The position numbers and the translations under genes are program-made. A stretch of DNA of 53,331 bases, from NCBI GenBank assembly GCA_018065005.1, contig JAGHUD010000007.1, positions 1 through 53,331 of the forward strand, in the 5' to 3' direction. Position 1 is the first letter of the stretch; each line of letters begins with the position of its first letter. Positions 32,793-43,392 of this stretch are shown here, piece by piece. Source of the stretch: Candidatus Physcousia equi (GTDB lineage: Bacteria > Bacteroidota > Bacteroidia > Bacteroidales > Bacteroidaceae). Under the pieces are notes generated by a model, which had not been told where the DNA came from, searched no databases, and saw only the letters and a program-made list of their open reading frames with translations.

Positions 32793-34079
32793 CTATTTGT
32801 GGTACTCCACTTCATAGACGTTCACCGCATTGCCGCCCCCATTGGCATGTCCTTGCGAGGTGAGCAGGACGTATTTGCCGTCCTTCGATACGTCGAGCCC
32901 CACGGGATAGCTGTCCACGGGAATGTGTCCGATGACCTTCCACTCCTTAGTGTCGACAACATAGAGAGCAGAGGCATTGTTGCAGGCAGCAAAGAGGTAA
33001 CGTCCAGAGGGTGAGAGCTCGATGGTGCGTGCTCCTTTGCCCACGGCTATGTTCTGCCAGCCCTTGACGGTGCCGAGTTTGTTCTTCATGTTGGGAATCT
33101 CGGCAAGGAAGTCTTTGAGGGGAATGCGCTGCACCATGCCCGCGCCATTGATGCTGAGATAGAGGTAGCCGTTCTTGAGCACCAGGTGGCGCACGTTGGC
33201 CATCATGCCCTGCATGCGACCGAGATAGGTGGACGTCTTGAGGTCGATGACCGCTATGCCACCGCCTCCACCCATGCAGCCCACAAGGAGGTAGTGGTTG
33301 TCGGGTGTGAAGACGGTGCCTCGCAGGGCGTATCCGCTGCCATTGTCGCGGTCGACGCTGGTCTTGAGACTATAGTTGAGTTTGAGCTGATGGTCGACGA
33401 TGTGCATGGCAGTGTAGTGCCACTGATGTGGGTCGGGGCTTTCGATGTTGATGATGCCTACCGTGTTATCGCCCCAATGCGAGATCGCCACCTGTTTGCC
33501 GTCGGGTGAGGTGGCAATCATCTTGGGCAGGGGACCTGTCTCCATGAGGCGGATGATCTTGTCTTGCTTCGTGTCGATGATGGCAACTGCAGAGGGGTCT
33601 TGGGCATTGATGTCGTAGGAGCGGCGATAGTAGGGCACCCAAAGGTAGCGACCACCGTGGCTGAAAGTGCTCTCGACGGGTTTGCCATAGAAGGTGTTGA
33701 GGTGGTTGGTGTAGTGGGTGAAGGGAAAGAAGCCAGAGGGCTTGCTCCAGAGTGCAGCATCAGCCTTTTCGTCGAAACTGTGTTTGATGACCTTCAGCTT
33801 CTTGTTGGAGGGGAACTCATAGACAACCGTCGAGCCGCCTTCGAGCGAATTGACATAGTATTTCTTGTTGTCGGGTGCCACATTCACCGACTTGGGCGAA
33901 TAGACATCCGTGTCGCGCGTCTCGACGCTTCCCCCATAGTTCTGCTTCTTGGCCACAAGTGTCACCTTCACCTTGCCGTCGTCGCTGGTCATCGTAGTGC
34001 CCACCTTGGGGTGGACGAGTCCTTGTGCCTTGCCTGCCATGGGGGCGAGCAAGGCAAAAATCAAAAACAGGTACTTCAT
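32793..34079 (-). CDS. Secreted YVTN/YncE-like beta-propeller protein
   Basis: This 428-aa protein has a signal peptide (MKYLFLIFALLAPMAGKAQ) and repeated blades of the YncE type: SVNVAPDNKKYYVNSLEGG, IATSPDGKQVAISHWGDNT, TIELSPSGRYLFAACNN and GLDVSKDGKYVLLTSQG. Such propellers are periplasmic or surface binding scaffolds. The start at 34079 gives a standard signal peptide after an A/G-rich leader; an ATG at 34100 adds MIMRRRN and is the alternative. A full promoter lies at 34122-34153. It is divergent from a large outer-membrane beta-barrel gene, separated by the palindromic repeat array. Ligand unknown. Confidence 0.82.
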   Translation of the reverse strand: MKYLFLIFALLAPMAGKAQGLVHPKVGTTMTSDDGKVKVTLVAKKQNYGGSVETRDTDVYSPKSVNVAPDNKKYYVNSLEGGSTVVYEFPSNKKLKVIKHSFDEKADAALWSKPSGFFPFTHYTNHLNTFYGKPVESTFSHGGRYLWVPYYRRSYDINAQDPSAVAIIDTKQDKIIRLMETGPLPKMIATSPDGKQVAISHWGDNTVGIINIESPDPHQWHYTAMHIVDHQLKLNYSLKTSVDRDNGSGYALRGTVFTPDNHYLLVGCMGGGGGIAVIDLKTSTYLGRMQGMMANVRHLVLKNGYLYLSINGAGMVQRIPLKDFLAEIPNMKNKLGTVKGWQNIAVGKGARTIELSPSGRYLFAACNNASALYVVDTKEWKVIGHIPVDSYPVGLDVSKDGKYVLLTSQGHANGGGNAVNVYEVEYHK

Positions 34080-34121
34080 GTTTCTTCTTCTCATAATCAT
34101 TACGTAATTTAGTTACGATGG

Positions 34122-34153
34122 CAAAAGTATGAAATTTATCTTTCTCTTGCAAA
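34122..34153 (-). promoter_or_regulatory. Promoter of the beta-propeller gene
   Basis: Minus strand: TTTG (34150-34153), exactly 20 nt, TACTTTTG (34122-34129). Confidence 0.75.
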
Positions 34154-34182
34154 TAATCAAGTAACTTTTACCGAAACCGAAT

Positions 34183-34268
34183 GGTTCTGTAGCAGAAATA
34201 AAAAGTTTCTGTAGCAGAAATAAAAAGTTTCTGCTGCAGAAACCGAAAGTTTCTGCTGCAGAAACTGA
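34183..34268. repeat. Palindromic repeat array, locus B of the TTTCTG family
   Basis: Four units at a period of about 22 nt: two with core TTCTGTAGCAGAAA and two with TTTCTGCTGCAGAAA, joined by AAAAAG or CGAAAG. Each is a palindrome. The array lies between the divergent propeller promoter and the beta-barrel gene starting at 34394. No promoter for the latter is obvious in the remaining sequence. Confidence 0.85.
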
Positions 34269-34393
34269 ACGTTGGTGCCCGAACGACTATTTTTTTCAGA
34301 TATGAATGGGGAGGCGGGCATAAAAAACTGCTCCTGTCACGTTAAACCTTTTCTTGCTGAAAAGGTCAATAAAGGTGTTGACACTTACTCGCT

Positions 34394-37336
34394 ATGCAAT
34401 ACATTCATTCACCACGCATCCCCACCCTACTCTTCATCCTCATGTTCGCCCTCACGGGCATGGCACAGGAGCACACCACCTCCACCTATTCCCCCTCGAA
34501 AAGCGCACTCGAGGGTATGCTCGGCATCGTGCAGATGGTGAACGTGCGAGGCATCGTCTACGACAGCCAAAAGCTGGATGGGCTGCCCGGTGCACAGGTG
34601 AAACTCGCCAAGCCCGACGGCACGTTGGTGGCAGGCGCTGCCACCAACGAGAAGGGGCACTTTCTGCTCCAGAACGTCCCCTCGGGCACCTATCGCATCA
34701 ACATCTCCTTCATTGGCTACAAGTCGCAAAACTTCAGTGTGACACTACCCAAGAAGGGCGGAAACTTCAAGGTGCAGGACGTGCTCTTGCGTGAGGATGC
34801 CCAGATGATGAAGGAAACCGTGGTGGAAGGCAAGCTGGCAGAGATGACCGTGGTGGACGACACGGTGATCTACAATGCCGATGCCTTCCAGCTGCCCGAC
34901 GGTGCCGTGGTGGAGGAGCTCATCAAGAAGCTGCCCGGCATCACCATTGACGACGATGGCAACTACGTCTTCAACGGAAAAACGGTGAGCCAGTTTCTCG
35001 TCGACGGGAAGGAGTTCTTTGGGGGCAACCGCGAACTCATCCTCAAGAACCTGCCTGCAGAGATCGTGGAAAAGGTGAAGGCATACGACAAAAAGAGCGA
35101 CCGTGCACGCATCACCGGCATCGACGACGGAGAGGAGCAGACCGTGCTCGACCTCATCATCAAGAAAGACCGCAAGCAGGGCTGGTTTGGCAATGTGGAG
35201 GGTTCATACGGTTCGCGCGACCGCTATGCAGGCCGACTCAACGTGAACCACTTCAAGGGCGACAACAAGTACAGCTTTGCCGGCAACGGCGACAACACAG
35301 GGGGCAACGGCATGACCGACAACCAACGCACCGGACTGACCATGAACATCGGCCGCCCCAAGATTGAACTCAATGGATCGCTGACGGGCACCTTCAGCCA
35401 GGCGTCGGGACAGTCGTGGTCCAACAGCCAGAACTTTGAGCTCTCCAGCCCGAAATACAACAACAACCACTCATGGAACGGCAATCACAACAACGGGCTG
35501 AACTTCCAGTATAAGGTGGAGTGGAAACCCGACTCGACATGGAACATTCTCTTCCGTCCCGACCTCTCATGGTCGAAACAGAACAGCCACAACGACAACA
35601 ACTCGGCACAGTTCAACGACGACCCCTACCGCTATACCCCCCAGTATGATGGCGCCGACCCCCTTGACATCTGGGACTTGCTCGAACGCGACCACAACAT
35701 TGGCATCAACCACCGACGCAGTTCGAGCCGCAACGAGTCGTCCCGACTCAGCGTGAACGGATCGCTGCAGGTGAACAAACGATTGGGCAAACGGGGGCGC
35801 AACGTGACACTAAACGTGAACGGAGGATATGGCAACAACGAGTCGGAGTCGAACTCGTGGAGCCAGACCGACTATCTGCAGAGCATCGCCAATGCTGAGG
35901 GCATACTAGTGGACGACTCTGTCTACCACAAGGTGCAGTTCAACCGAAACCCATCACTGAACTACAACGTGGGCGCTCAGCTCAGCTACTCGGAGCCCAT
36001 CCTGCAGGATGTCTATCTGCAGCTGAGCTATCGCATCAACTATCGCTTCACCGACAACCAGCGCAACATCCGATCCATCTTCGACAACTTCATCGACCCG
36101 CAAATAGGACTCGTGCGCCCTCCCTTCGGGCCACAGGGCATCAACATCCACTCCTATCGCAACTTCTACGACTCACCCTACGTCGTCGATGACACGCTGC
36201 AGATGGGCTACACCACCAACGACTACGTGAACCACGACATCCGAGCTCAGGTGCGCATCAACCGGACAAAGTTCAACCTCACCGTTGGCGGCAACCTGCA
36301 ACCCCAATACAACGCCATCGACTATGTGAAGGGCGCACGCCACATCGAGACGTCGCGCACGGTGGTCAACGCTTCGCCCACCGTCGACTTTCGCTACAAC
36401 TTCAGCAGGCAGGAGCAGTTCAACTTCCGCTACAACGGAAACACAGGTCAGCCCTCCATCACCGACATGATACCGGGCGTGCTGAGCGACAACGACCCGC
36501 TGAACATCCGCTACGGCAACCCCGACCTGAAACCATCGTTCACGCAAAGCATCAACATGGACTATCGTCACACCTTGGTGGATGCACAGCGCACGAATGC
36601 CGTGAACCTCCAGTTCCGCATCACACAAAACTCTACCACCAACCGCACCGAATACAACGAGGATACGGGTGGACGCGTCTCCATGCCTGTCAACGTGAAC
36701 GGCAACTGGAGCGGCAGCATCTCCTACAACTTCAACACCGCCCTGGGCGAAGCCAAATACTGGCGCATCAACAACTCGATGCACGGAAGCATGAACAACA
36801 ACATCGGATACCAATACAACAGCCGCGAAAAAGAGACGGTGCGCACACGCACGCGATCATCCAATCTGCAAGAGAGCCTGCGCTTCACCTACCGCCGCAA
36901 CTGGGCAGAGACGGGTTGGGAGTTTGAGGCAAATGCCTCCGGAAACGTGCGTTACAACATCAACCGTTCGACCAATCCAAACGCGCAAAACCTCAACGTG
37001 TGGAATTTCGGTGCCTCTTTCTCGGCACACCTCACCTTCCCCTGGGGCATGCAACTGAACACCGACCTGAGCGAGACTTCGCGTCGCGGATATGCCGACG
37101 CAGCTGCCAACAACACGCGCGTCATCTGGAATGCCAGCATCAGTCAGCGTCTGCTCAAACGACGCATACTCACCCTCTCGCTACGCGCCGTCGACATCCT
37201 CAACCAGCGCGACGACATCAACCGCAACGTGGGTGCCACCTACATCTCCGACTCTCACAGCGAGATGGTTTCCTCCTATGTCGTCTTCTCTGCCAACCTC
37301 CGCTTCGGCAAGTTCGGTGGCAGAAAGAAGAGATAG
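34394..37336 (+). CDS. Large outer-membrane beta-barrel protein with carboxypeptidase-like plug domain
   Basis: This 980-aa protein has a signal peptide (about 1-24), a carboxypeptidase-regulatory-like beta-sandwich (about 50-130; VRGIVYDSQKLDGLPGAQV, NVPSGTYRINISFIGY), a plug-like domain (about 150-230; IKKLPGITIDDDGNYVFNG and DGKEFFGGN) and a long C-terminal barrel rich in Asn and aromatic residues, ending SANLRFGKFGGRKKR. It belongs to the TonB-dependent receptor-like outer membrane beta-barrel group; no SusD partner follows, so it is not a classical SusCD pair. The ligand is unknown. Confidence 0.85.
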   Translation: MQYIHSPRIPTLLFILMFALTGMAQEHTTSTYSPSKSALEGMLGIVQMVNVRGIVYDSQKLDGLPGAQVKLAKPDGTLVAGAATNEKGHFLLQNVPSGTYRINISFIGYKSQNFSVTLPKKGGNFKVQDVLLREDAQMMKETVVEGKLAEMTVVDDTVIYNADAFQLPDGAVVEELIKKLPGITIDDDGNYVFNGKTVSQFLVDGKEFFGGNRELILKNLPAEIVEKVKAYDKKSDRARITGIDDGEEQTVLDLIIKKDRKQGWFGNVEGSYGSRDRYAGRLNVNHFKGDNKYSFAGNGDNTGGNGMTDNQRTGLTMNIGRPKIELNGSLTGTFSQASGQSWSNSQNFELSSPKYNNNHSWNGNHNNGLNFQYKVEWKPDSTWNILFRPDLSWSKQNSHNDNNSAQFNDDPYRYTPQYDGADPLDIWDLLERDHNIGINHRRSSSRNESSRLSVNGSLQVNKRLGKRGRNVTLNVNGGYGNNESESNSWSQTDYLQSIANAEGILVDDSVYHKVQFNRNPSLNYNVGAQLSYSEPILQDVYLQLSYRINYRFTDNQRNIRSIFDNFIDPQIGLVRPPFGPQGINIHSYRNFYDSPYVVDDTLQMGYTTNDYVNHDIRAQVRINRTKFNLTVGGNLQPQYNAIDYVKGARHIETSRTVVNASPTVDFRYNFSRQEQFNFRYNGNTGQPSITDMIPGVLSDNDPLNIRYGNPDLKPSFTQSINMDYRHTLVDAQRTNAVNLQFRITQNSTTNRTEYNEDTGGRVSMPVNVNGNWSGSISYNFNTALGEAKYWRINNSMHGSMNNNIGYQYNSREKETVRTRTRSSNLQESLRFTYRRNWAETGWEFEANASGNVRYNINRSTNPNAQNLNVWNFGASFSAHLTFPWGMQLNTDLSETSRRGYADAAANNTRVIWNASISQRLLKRRILTLSLRAVDILNQRDDINRNVGATYISDSHSEMVSSYVVFSANLRFGKFGGRKKR

Positions 37337-37390
37337 AGCAAGCTGAGAGTAAAGCCAAGAGACTGCGAGGGGGGGGCGAAGAAGTGTAGG

Positions 37391-38287
37391 TTAAAACTTC
37401 ACCTTCCAATACCGCTCCATCAGATACTTGACGAGGAAGAGGAGCCAGAACATGCAGAAGAAACAAACGCCATGCACAGCATTGTCGATGCCCAACGGAG
37501 CAAAAGGCATGGAGACGAGCGAGAACACCAAGCAGACACAGAGCGCAAAGTGGCGACGCGCGATGTGCTTGATCATCTGGCGACCTTTGGGGCCGTATGC
37601 CACATAGGCCGTCAGCACCAGCGCCAGGGCAAAGACCTTCGTGTCCCACAATGTGCGCAGCACAACCCAAGTGGTCGATGGCGCCTGAGCCAACGTCTGA
37701 GGCAGGTAGAGGTCGAGACGGAGAATGGAAGAGGGCGCGTCGGGCGAGAATATCAGGCTCAGCGTCGTGCCTATGGCGAAACCGATCACCATGGGCCAGC
37801 ATGCCATGCGGAAGAATCCCTTCAAGTGGCGAAAGGAGAGCCAGAAGAAAGCGGCACAGAGCGGGATGGTGACACCATTATGGGTGTAGCTGCAGAAGGT
37901 GCCCATGAGCAGCATCAAAAAATACCAATACTTGAAGTCCTTACGCCTCAGCCTGACATATTGGCTCATGAAGAAAGGCACGATGCACTGCGAACAGAGT
38001 TCGAGCAGCGCTTGCTCGTCGCGCAGAAAAAACTTCTCCACACCCGGACAAAAGAGCAGCAGGAAGAGCCCCGTGAGCACTACACCCAACCCAGTGCCAT
38101 GGGTGCGCGCCAAGCGAGCCGTGAGCCATGTGAGAAGCACAAACAGCAGGGTGGTGGCAGTATTGATGATCCAAGGATTCCAAGTGTAACCGCCAGGTAC
38201 AGGTATGTATGTGAGCGCCGCAAAGAGCAGCAGCGTGATGAGCAGATAGCTAAGAGAGATTCGTTGTATGCGTTGTCTGTTTTCCAT
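37391..38287 (-). CDS. Polytopic inner-membrane protein of unknown function
   Basis: This 298-aa protein has about eight hydrophobic segments starting near residue 14 (SYLLITLLLFAALTYIPVPGG), with charged loops such as RLRRKDFKYWY and KGRQMIKHIARRH. It might be a DUF6056-like or glycosyltransferase-related membrane protein, but no motif confirms it. The start at 38287 follows a promoter at 38300-38330; the upstream ATG at 38383 lies before that promoter and is rejected. It is convergent with the outer-membrane barrel gene and divergent from groES. Confidence 0.65.
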   Translation of the reverse strand: MENRQRIQRISLSYLLITLLLFAALTYIPVPGGYTWNPWIINTATTLLFVLLTWLTARLARTHGTGLGVVLTGLFLLLFCPGVEKFFLRDEQALLELCSQCIVPFFMSQYVRLRRKDFKYWYFLMLLMGTFCSYTHNGVTIPLCAAFFWLSFRHLKGFFRMACWPMVIGFAIGTTLSLIFSPDAPSSILRLDLYLPQTLAQAPSTTWVVLRTLWDTKVFALALVLTAYVAYGPKGRQMIKHIARRHFALCVCLVFSLVSMPFAPLGIDNAVHGVCFFCMFWLLFLVKYLMERYWKVKF

Positions 38288-38299
38288 GATTTCTTTCTG

Positions 38300-38330
38300 C
38301 AAAAGTACACATATTCTGTCAAACCACCAA
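38300..38330 (-). promoter_or_regulatory. Promoter of the polytopic membrane gene
   Basis: Minus strand: TTG (38328-38330), 20 nt, TACTTTTG (38300-38307), ending 12 nt before the ATG: nearly leaderless. Confidence 0.7.
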
Positions 38331-38364
38331 CTTTTTTCTGCCATTTTGTCCCTTTGCGACGTTT

Positions 38365-38380
38365 TGGCACATGATTGGCA
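38365..38380 (+). promoter_or_regulatory. Sigma54-like -24/-12 element before groESL
   Basis: TGGCACATGATTGGCA fits the -24/-12 pattern TGGCAC-N5-TTGCA with the GG and GC doublets at the correct 10-bp separation and one mismatch at the -12 element. It would start transcription about 80 nt before groES. No CIRCE element or TAnnTTTG box was found, but an AT-rich tract (TATATATATAAT) at 38430-38440 offers an alternative. Low certainty. Confidence 0.35.
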
Positions 38381-38474
38381 CACTCAGAAAGCGAACGGCA
38401 AAGATGCCCAACGCATAGCCGTGAGTGATATATATATAATAAGGTATAAACACACATAAAAAAAGAAAACAATC

Positions 38475-38750
38475 ATGAACATCAAACCATTGGCTGACCG
38501 CGTGCTCATCGAGCCCGCTCCAGCAGAGACAAAGACCATCGGTGGCATCATCATCCCCGACACGGCAAAAGAGAAACCACTCCAAGGCACCATCGTGGCT
38601 GCAGGCCAGGGCACCAAAGACGAGGAAATGGTCCTCAAAGCAGGCGATCAGGTGCTCTATGGCAAGTATGCCGGCACCGAGATTGAGCACGAGGGCAAGA
38701 AGTACCTCATCATGCGACAGAGCGACGTGGTGGCAGTCCTGGTGGACTAA
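38475..38750 (+). CDS. groES: Co-chaperonin GroES
   Basis: This 91-aa protein forms the heptameric lid of the GroEL chamber. It starts [20 protein letters not shown], with the mobile loop [19 protein letters not shown] and the C-terminal [11 protein letters not shown]. It precedes groEL by 60 nt in the expected operon. The leader is about 80 nt. Confidence 0.98.
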   Translation: MNIKPLADRVLIEPAPAETKTIGGIIIPDTAKEKPLQGTIVAAGQGTKDEEMVLKAGDQVLYGKYAGTEIEHEGKKYLIMRQSDVVAVLVD

Positions 38751-40451
<1,701 letters not shown>

Positions 40452-40521
40452 AAGATTCCCCTGTCCAGCTGCCACATGGTGCAAGTCATCCAATCAGCAG
40501 CCGAAAACAGAAAACCCAACA

Positions 40522-40568
40522 AAAAAAAGCACAAAAATGGCAGAACCCGCCATTTTTGTGCTTTTTTT
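40522..40568 (+). terminator. groESL terminator
   Basis: AAAAAAAGCACAAAAATGGC (40522-40541) and its exact reverse complement (40549-40568) form a 20-bp stem with a 7-nt loop, ending in a run of T. The symmetric A and T runs would allow function in both directions. Confidence 0.92.
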
Positions 40569-40579
40569 GTACCATATCT

Positions 40580-40610
40580 TTTGTAGTCTCGCAAATAATC
40601 CGTTACTTTG
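40580..40610 (+). promoter_or_regulatory. Likely promoter of the C25 peptidase gene
   Basis: TTTG (40580-40583), 19 nt, TTACTTTG (40603-40610), one mismatch from the -7 consensus, about 41 nt before the ATG at 40652. Confidence 0.5.
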
Positions 40611-40651
40611 CAAAGAATGTGCTAACTGTATTTATAATTAAACAATTTTCT

Positions 40652-43381
40652 ATGAAAAAAAAATCACGGATTTCCGTCTTCTTGACCATGACCCTTGCGG
40701 CCTTCACCAGCACGTCTGTTCTGGCGCAGGACGTCGTAGTCGATTTCGCCAAAGAAGGCAAAGCGGACGGCAAACTACAAACACTGCTGAAAGAAGGGAA
40801 CGTCTCCTTCAAATTTGTAGGAAGCAACAGCGAACCTTATGGAGCCTATATCTATGGCATTGACAATTGGGCTTCTGTCTATTACCTGACCATCGAATCA
40901 CCAAGCGACATTGCAGTCATCGAGTACCAGGTTGTCACATCGGGAACAAAGCCGGACGAACTGAGCGTCACGACAGGAACCATCACCAAAAACGCAGACA
41001 ACACACGCGTGTGGAAAGGTACCGCCAAGAAGCTGACCTTCACGGGTGCATTGTCCAACACCAGTTGCAGCATCAGCCGCCTCCGCCTTTGGTACAACGA
41101 AAGCGAGTACACCCCCGGTACTTCATGGGAGACTGAGGAGAACAAGGACAACCCCTATGCTGCTGACATCAACCTCGCTGAGGACAAAACAGACTACACG
41201 CAGGTGAATCGCACCTACGCCCCAGTAAACATCCTGCCACGCAATGGTCGCGGAGTGCCCATGGCAGTCGTCAGTGCCCCCCAATTCAAGACCACGCTCG
41301 ACTCTTATCTCAAATGGAAGACCAAGCAGGGCTATGAAGTGACGGAAATCTACACCAACGACATCCCCGGACAGAAAAGCGGCGAAGAACTTGCCTATGC
41401 CATCCGCGAGAAACTCAAGAACCTGAATCCCCGTCCCGCCTACGTCCTCCTCGTGGGAGACGTGAACGAACTTCCCTCATTCATCAAAGTCAGTGCTGCC
41501 GACCTCTACTACGGTGAATACACCGACGACTACTTCACCGATGCCTACGTCGGACGCTTCTCTGCCACCACCACCACCGAGCTTGAGGCACAGATGAACA
41601 AGACACGCTATATGGCGTATCTCACCCCCGAAAACGGAGAATGGCTCAAGCACTCGCTCACCATTGACGACATCACGCCCGAAATCAGCGTTATGAATCC
41701 GGCATCAGCTCTGTCGCTGAATTATCCCCTCAACTTCAAAGACAACACCTCTTACAAGACGTCGACCTGATGGTTACAGTCGATCAACAACCAGATCGAA
41801 CAAGGTTGTTCCTACGTCAGCTACTTCGGACACGGAGGTCCTTGCATGTGGAATGGCATCTACAAAACCGACAATGCCAATGCTCTGAACAACACCAACA
41901 AATACCCCGTTGTCTTCAGCATGACTTGCCATGCTGGCAATTTTGCCTACAGCCAACAAAGCCTCGCCGAAGCCTTCATGCAACGCTCCAATGCAGGAGC
42001 AGTAGCAGTCATCGCCTCATCGCGCGAATCCCGCAGCGACTCCAACTACAGATACTTCTTTGGCGAACATAGTGACAGCAGGTATGCCTGCGCTGGCTTG
42101 CTGCGCAGCCTCTTCCCCTGCGTCGGAACAGACCTCTCTCAGCGAGCTCGCACCATCGGACAGGCCCTCGAAATCGGAATGATTGCAGTGGCCAAAACAA
42201 CAAGCGATGACTTCTACAACAACACGGAGATGTATAACCTCCTCGGCGACCCCACCTATCAGCCCTACATCACCACCCCCAAGGAGAACAAGCTGAACGC
42301 CTCCTCCTCCATCTCAACGGGCCGCAACCTGATGGTCAGCACCGTGCCCGACGCCATGGTCTGCCTCAGCAAGGACCGCACCGTCATCGCAGCTGCCATG
42401 TCGGATGCGAATGGCAAGGTGACCCTCCACGTGCCTGCCACGGCACCCACCGGCGAATGCACGCTCTACACCAGCGCACCAGGCTACAACGACATGGAAC
42501 AGGTCATCACCCTCACTGCCGGCAACGGTTCAGAGGAACTTCTGGACGGCACAGAAACACCCCTCAACATCACCTACACCGACGTGATCTCCATCGAGAC
42601 CATTGGCAATATTCTCAGCAACAACTGGGGAAATCAACAGTCCTTCAGCTCCACCACCTCACCCGCGCAGTATCTCATCTGTGCCGTGAACGACTTAGGT
42701 GCCGACAACGTCACTGGCTACAGACGCTGGCTCAACAAAGACGCAGCGGCTGAAGGCATCTTCATTCGCGACAAACACACCCCCTGCAGCATTGTCACCA
42801 CAAACAGCGCAGGAAAGGCACGCCGCGTGAGCATCGACTGGCTGCACCCCACAGGTATGGGCGAAGTCATCGGAGTCTATGGCAGCAACAACGCCTACAA
42901 CAGCACCACACAGGCATGGCAGGGAGATCCCGGTGAAAAGATTGGCGAACTCGTCAAAGGCTACAAAGACGAACTCACCATCACCAAGGACTACAAATAC
43001 CTGCTCTTCAGAGCCGAACCAAACAAGCAGCAGCCTGACGACATAAGGAGTTACGTCTTCATCCGCTCGCTCAACATCGGATGGGAAGCCACACTCCAGC
43101 CCTGCGAAAAGCCCCAGATAGACTTTGCAGCAGGCGAGTTCCACTTCACCTGCCCCACTGAGGGTGCTACCTTCAACTACGGCATCACACCCTCAACAGA
43201 GAAGGAAGGCCAGTTCCTGCTCACCGTCACCGCCGTGGCTCCGGGCTATGCTCCCTCAGAAGCAGCCACCATTTCTTTCTCTGGCAGCGAACTGGTCAAG
43301 GCCAGTGGCGACATCGACGAGAACGGCATCTTCAACATTGCCGACCTCACTCAACTTATCAACAAACTCCATAACAAGTAA
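40652..43381 (+). pseudogene. C25-family (gingipain-type) cysteine peptidase interrupted by an in-frame TGA
   Basis: The reading frame runs from 40652 to 43381 (909 codons) with one in-frame stop, TGA at 41768-41770 (codon 373). The 5' part has a signal peptide (1-25), a prodomain-like region and the start of the caspase-like fold (YVLLVGDVNELPSF). Directly after the stop the frame continues WLQSINNQIEQGCSYVSYFG, then the catalytic His in FGHGG (codon 394) and Cys in SMTCHAGNF (codon 426), a spacing close to gingipains. The C-terminal part has an Ig-like domain and a single dockerin-like repeat (GDIDENGIFNIADLTQL). As it stands the product lacks both catalytic residues. It may be a true pseudogene, a sequencing error or a readthrough case; base composition and frame preservation elsewhere suggest a recent event. 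Confidence 0.85.
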
Positions 43382-43392
43382 AGCGCGTCACG

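Noticed and set aside
11452..34268. Palindromic arrays as CRISPR
   Set aside because: Spacers are 4-8 nt and alike, unit length is about 15-20 nt, and no cas genes are present.
38288..38474. CIRCE operator before groES
   Set aside because: No TTAGCACTC inverted repeat was found in the interval.
41768..41815. TGA in the C25 gene as a selenocysteine codon
   Set aside because: A short stem (TCGATC/GATCGA) lies after the TGA, but the loop has no GG and the distance and shape do not fit a bacterial SECIS. The position is not a catalytic residue.
41770..42072. Reinitiation ATG overlapping the C25 stop (TGATGG)
   Set aside because: That ATG is in a different frame and encodes Gln/Arg/Leu-rich sequence with no resemblance to the peptidase.
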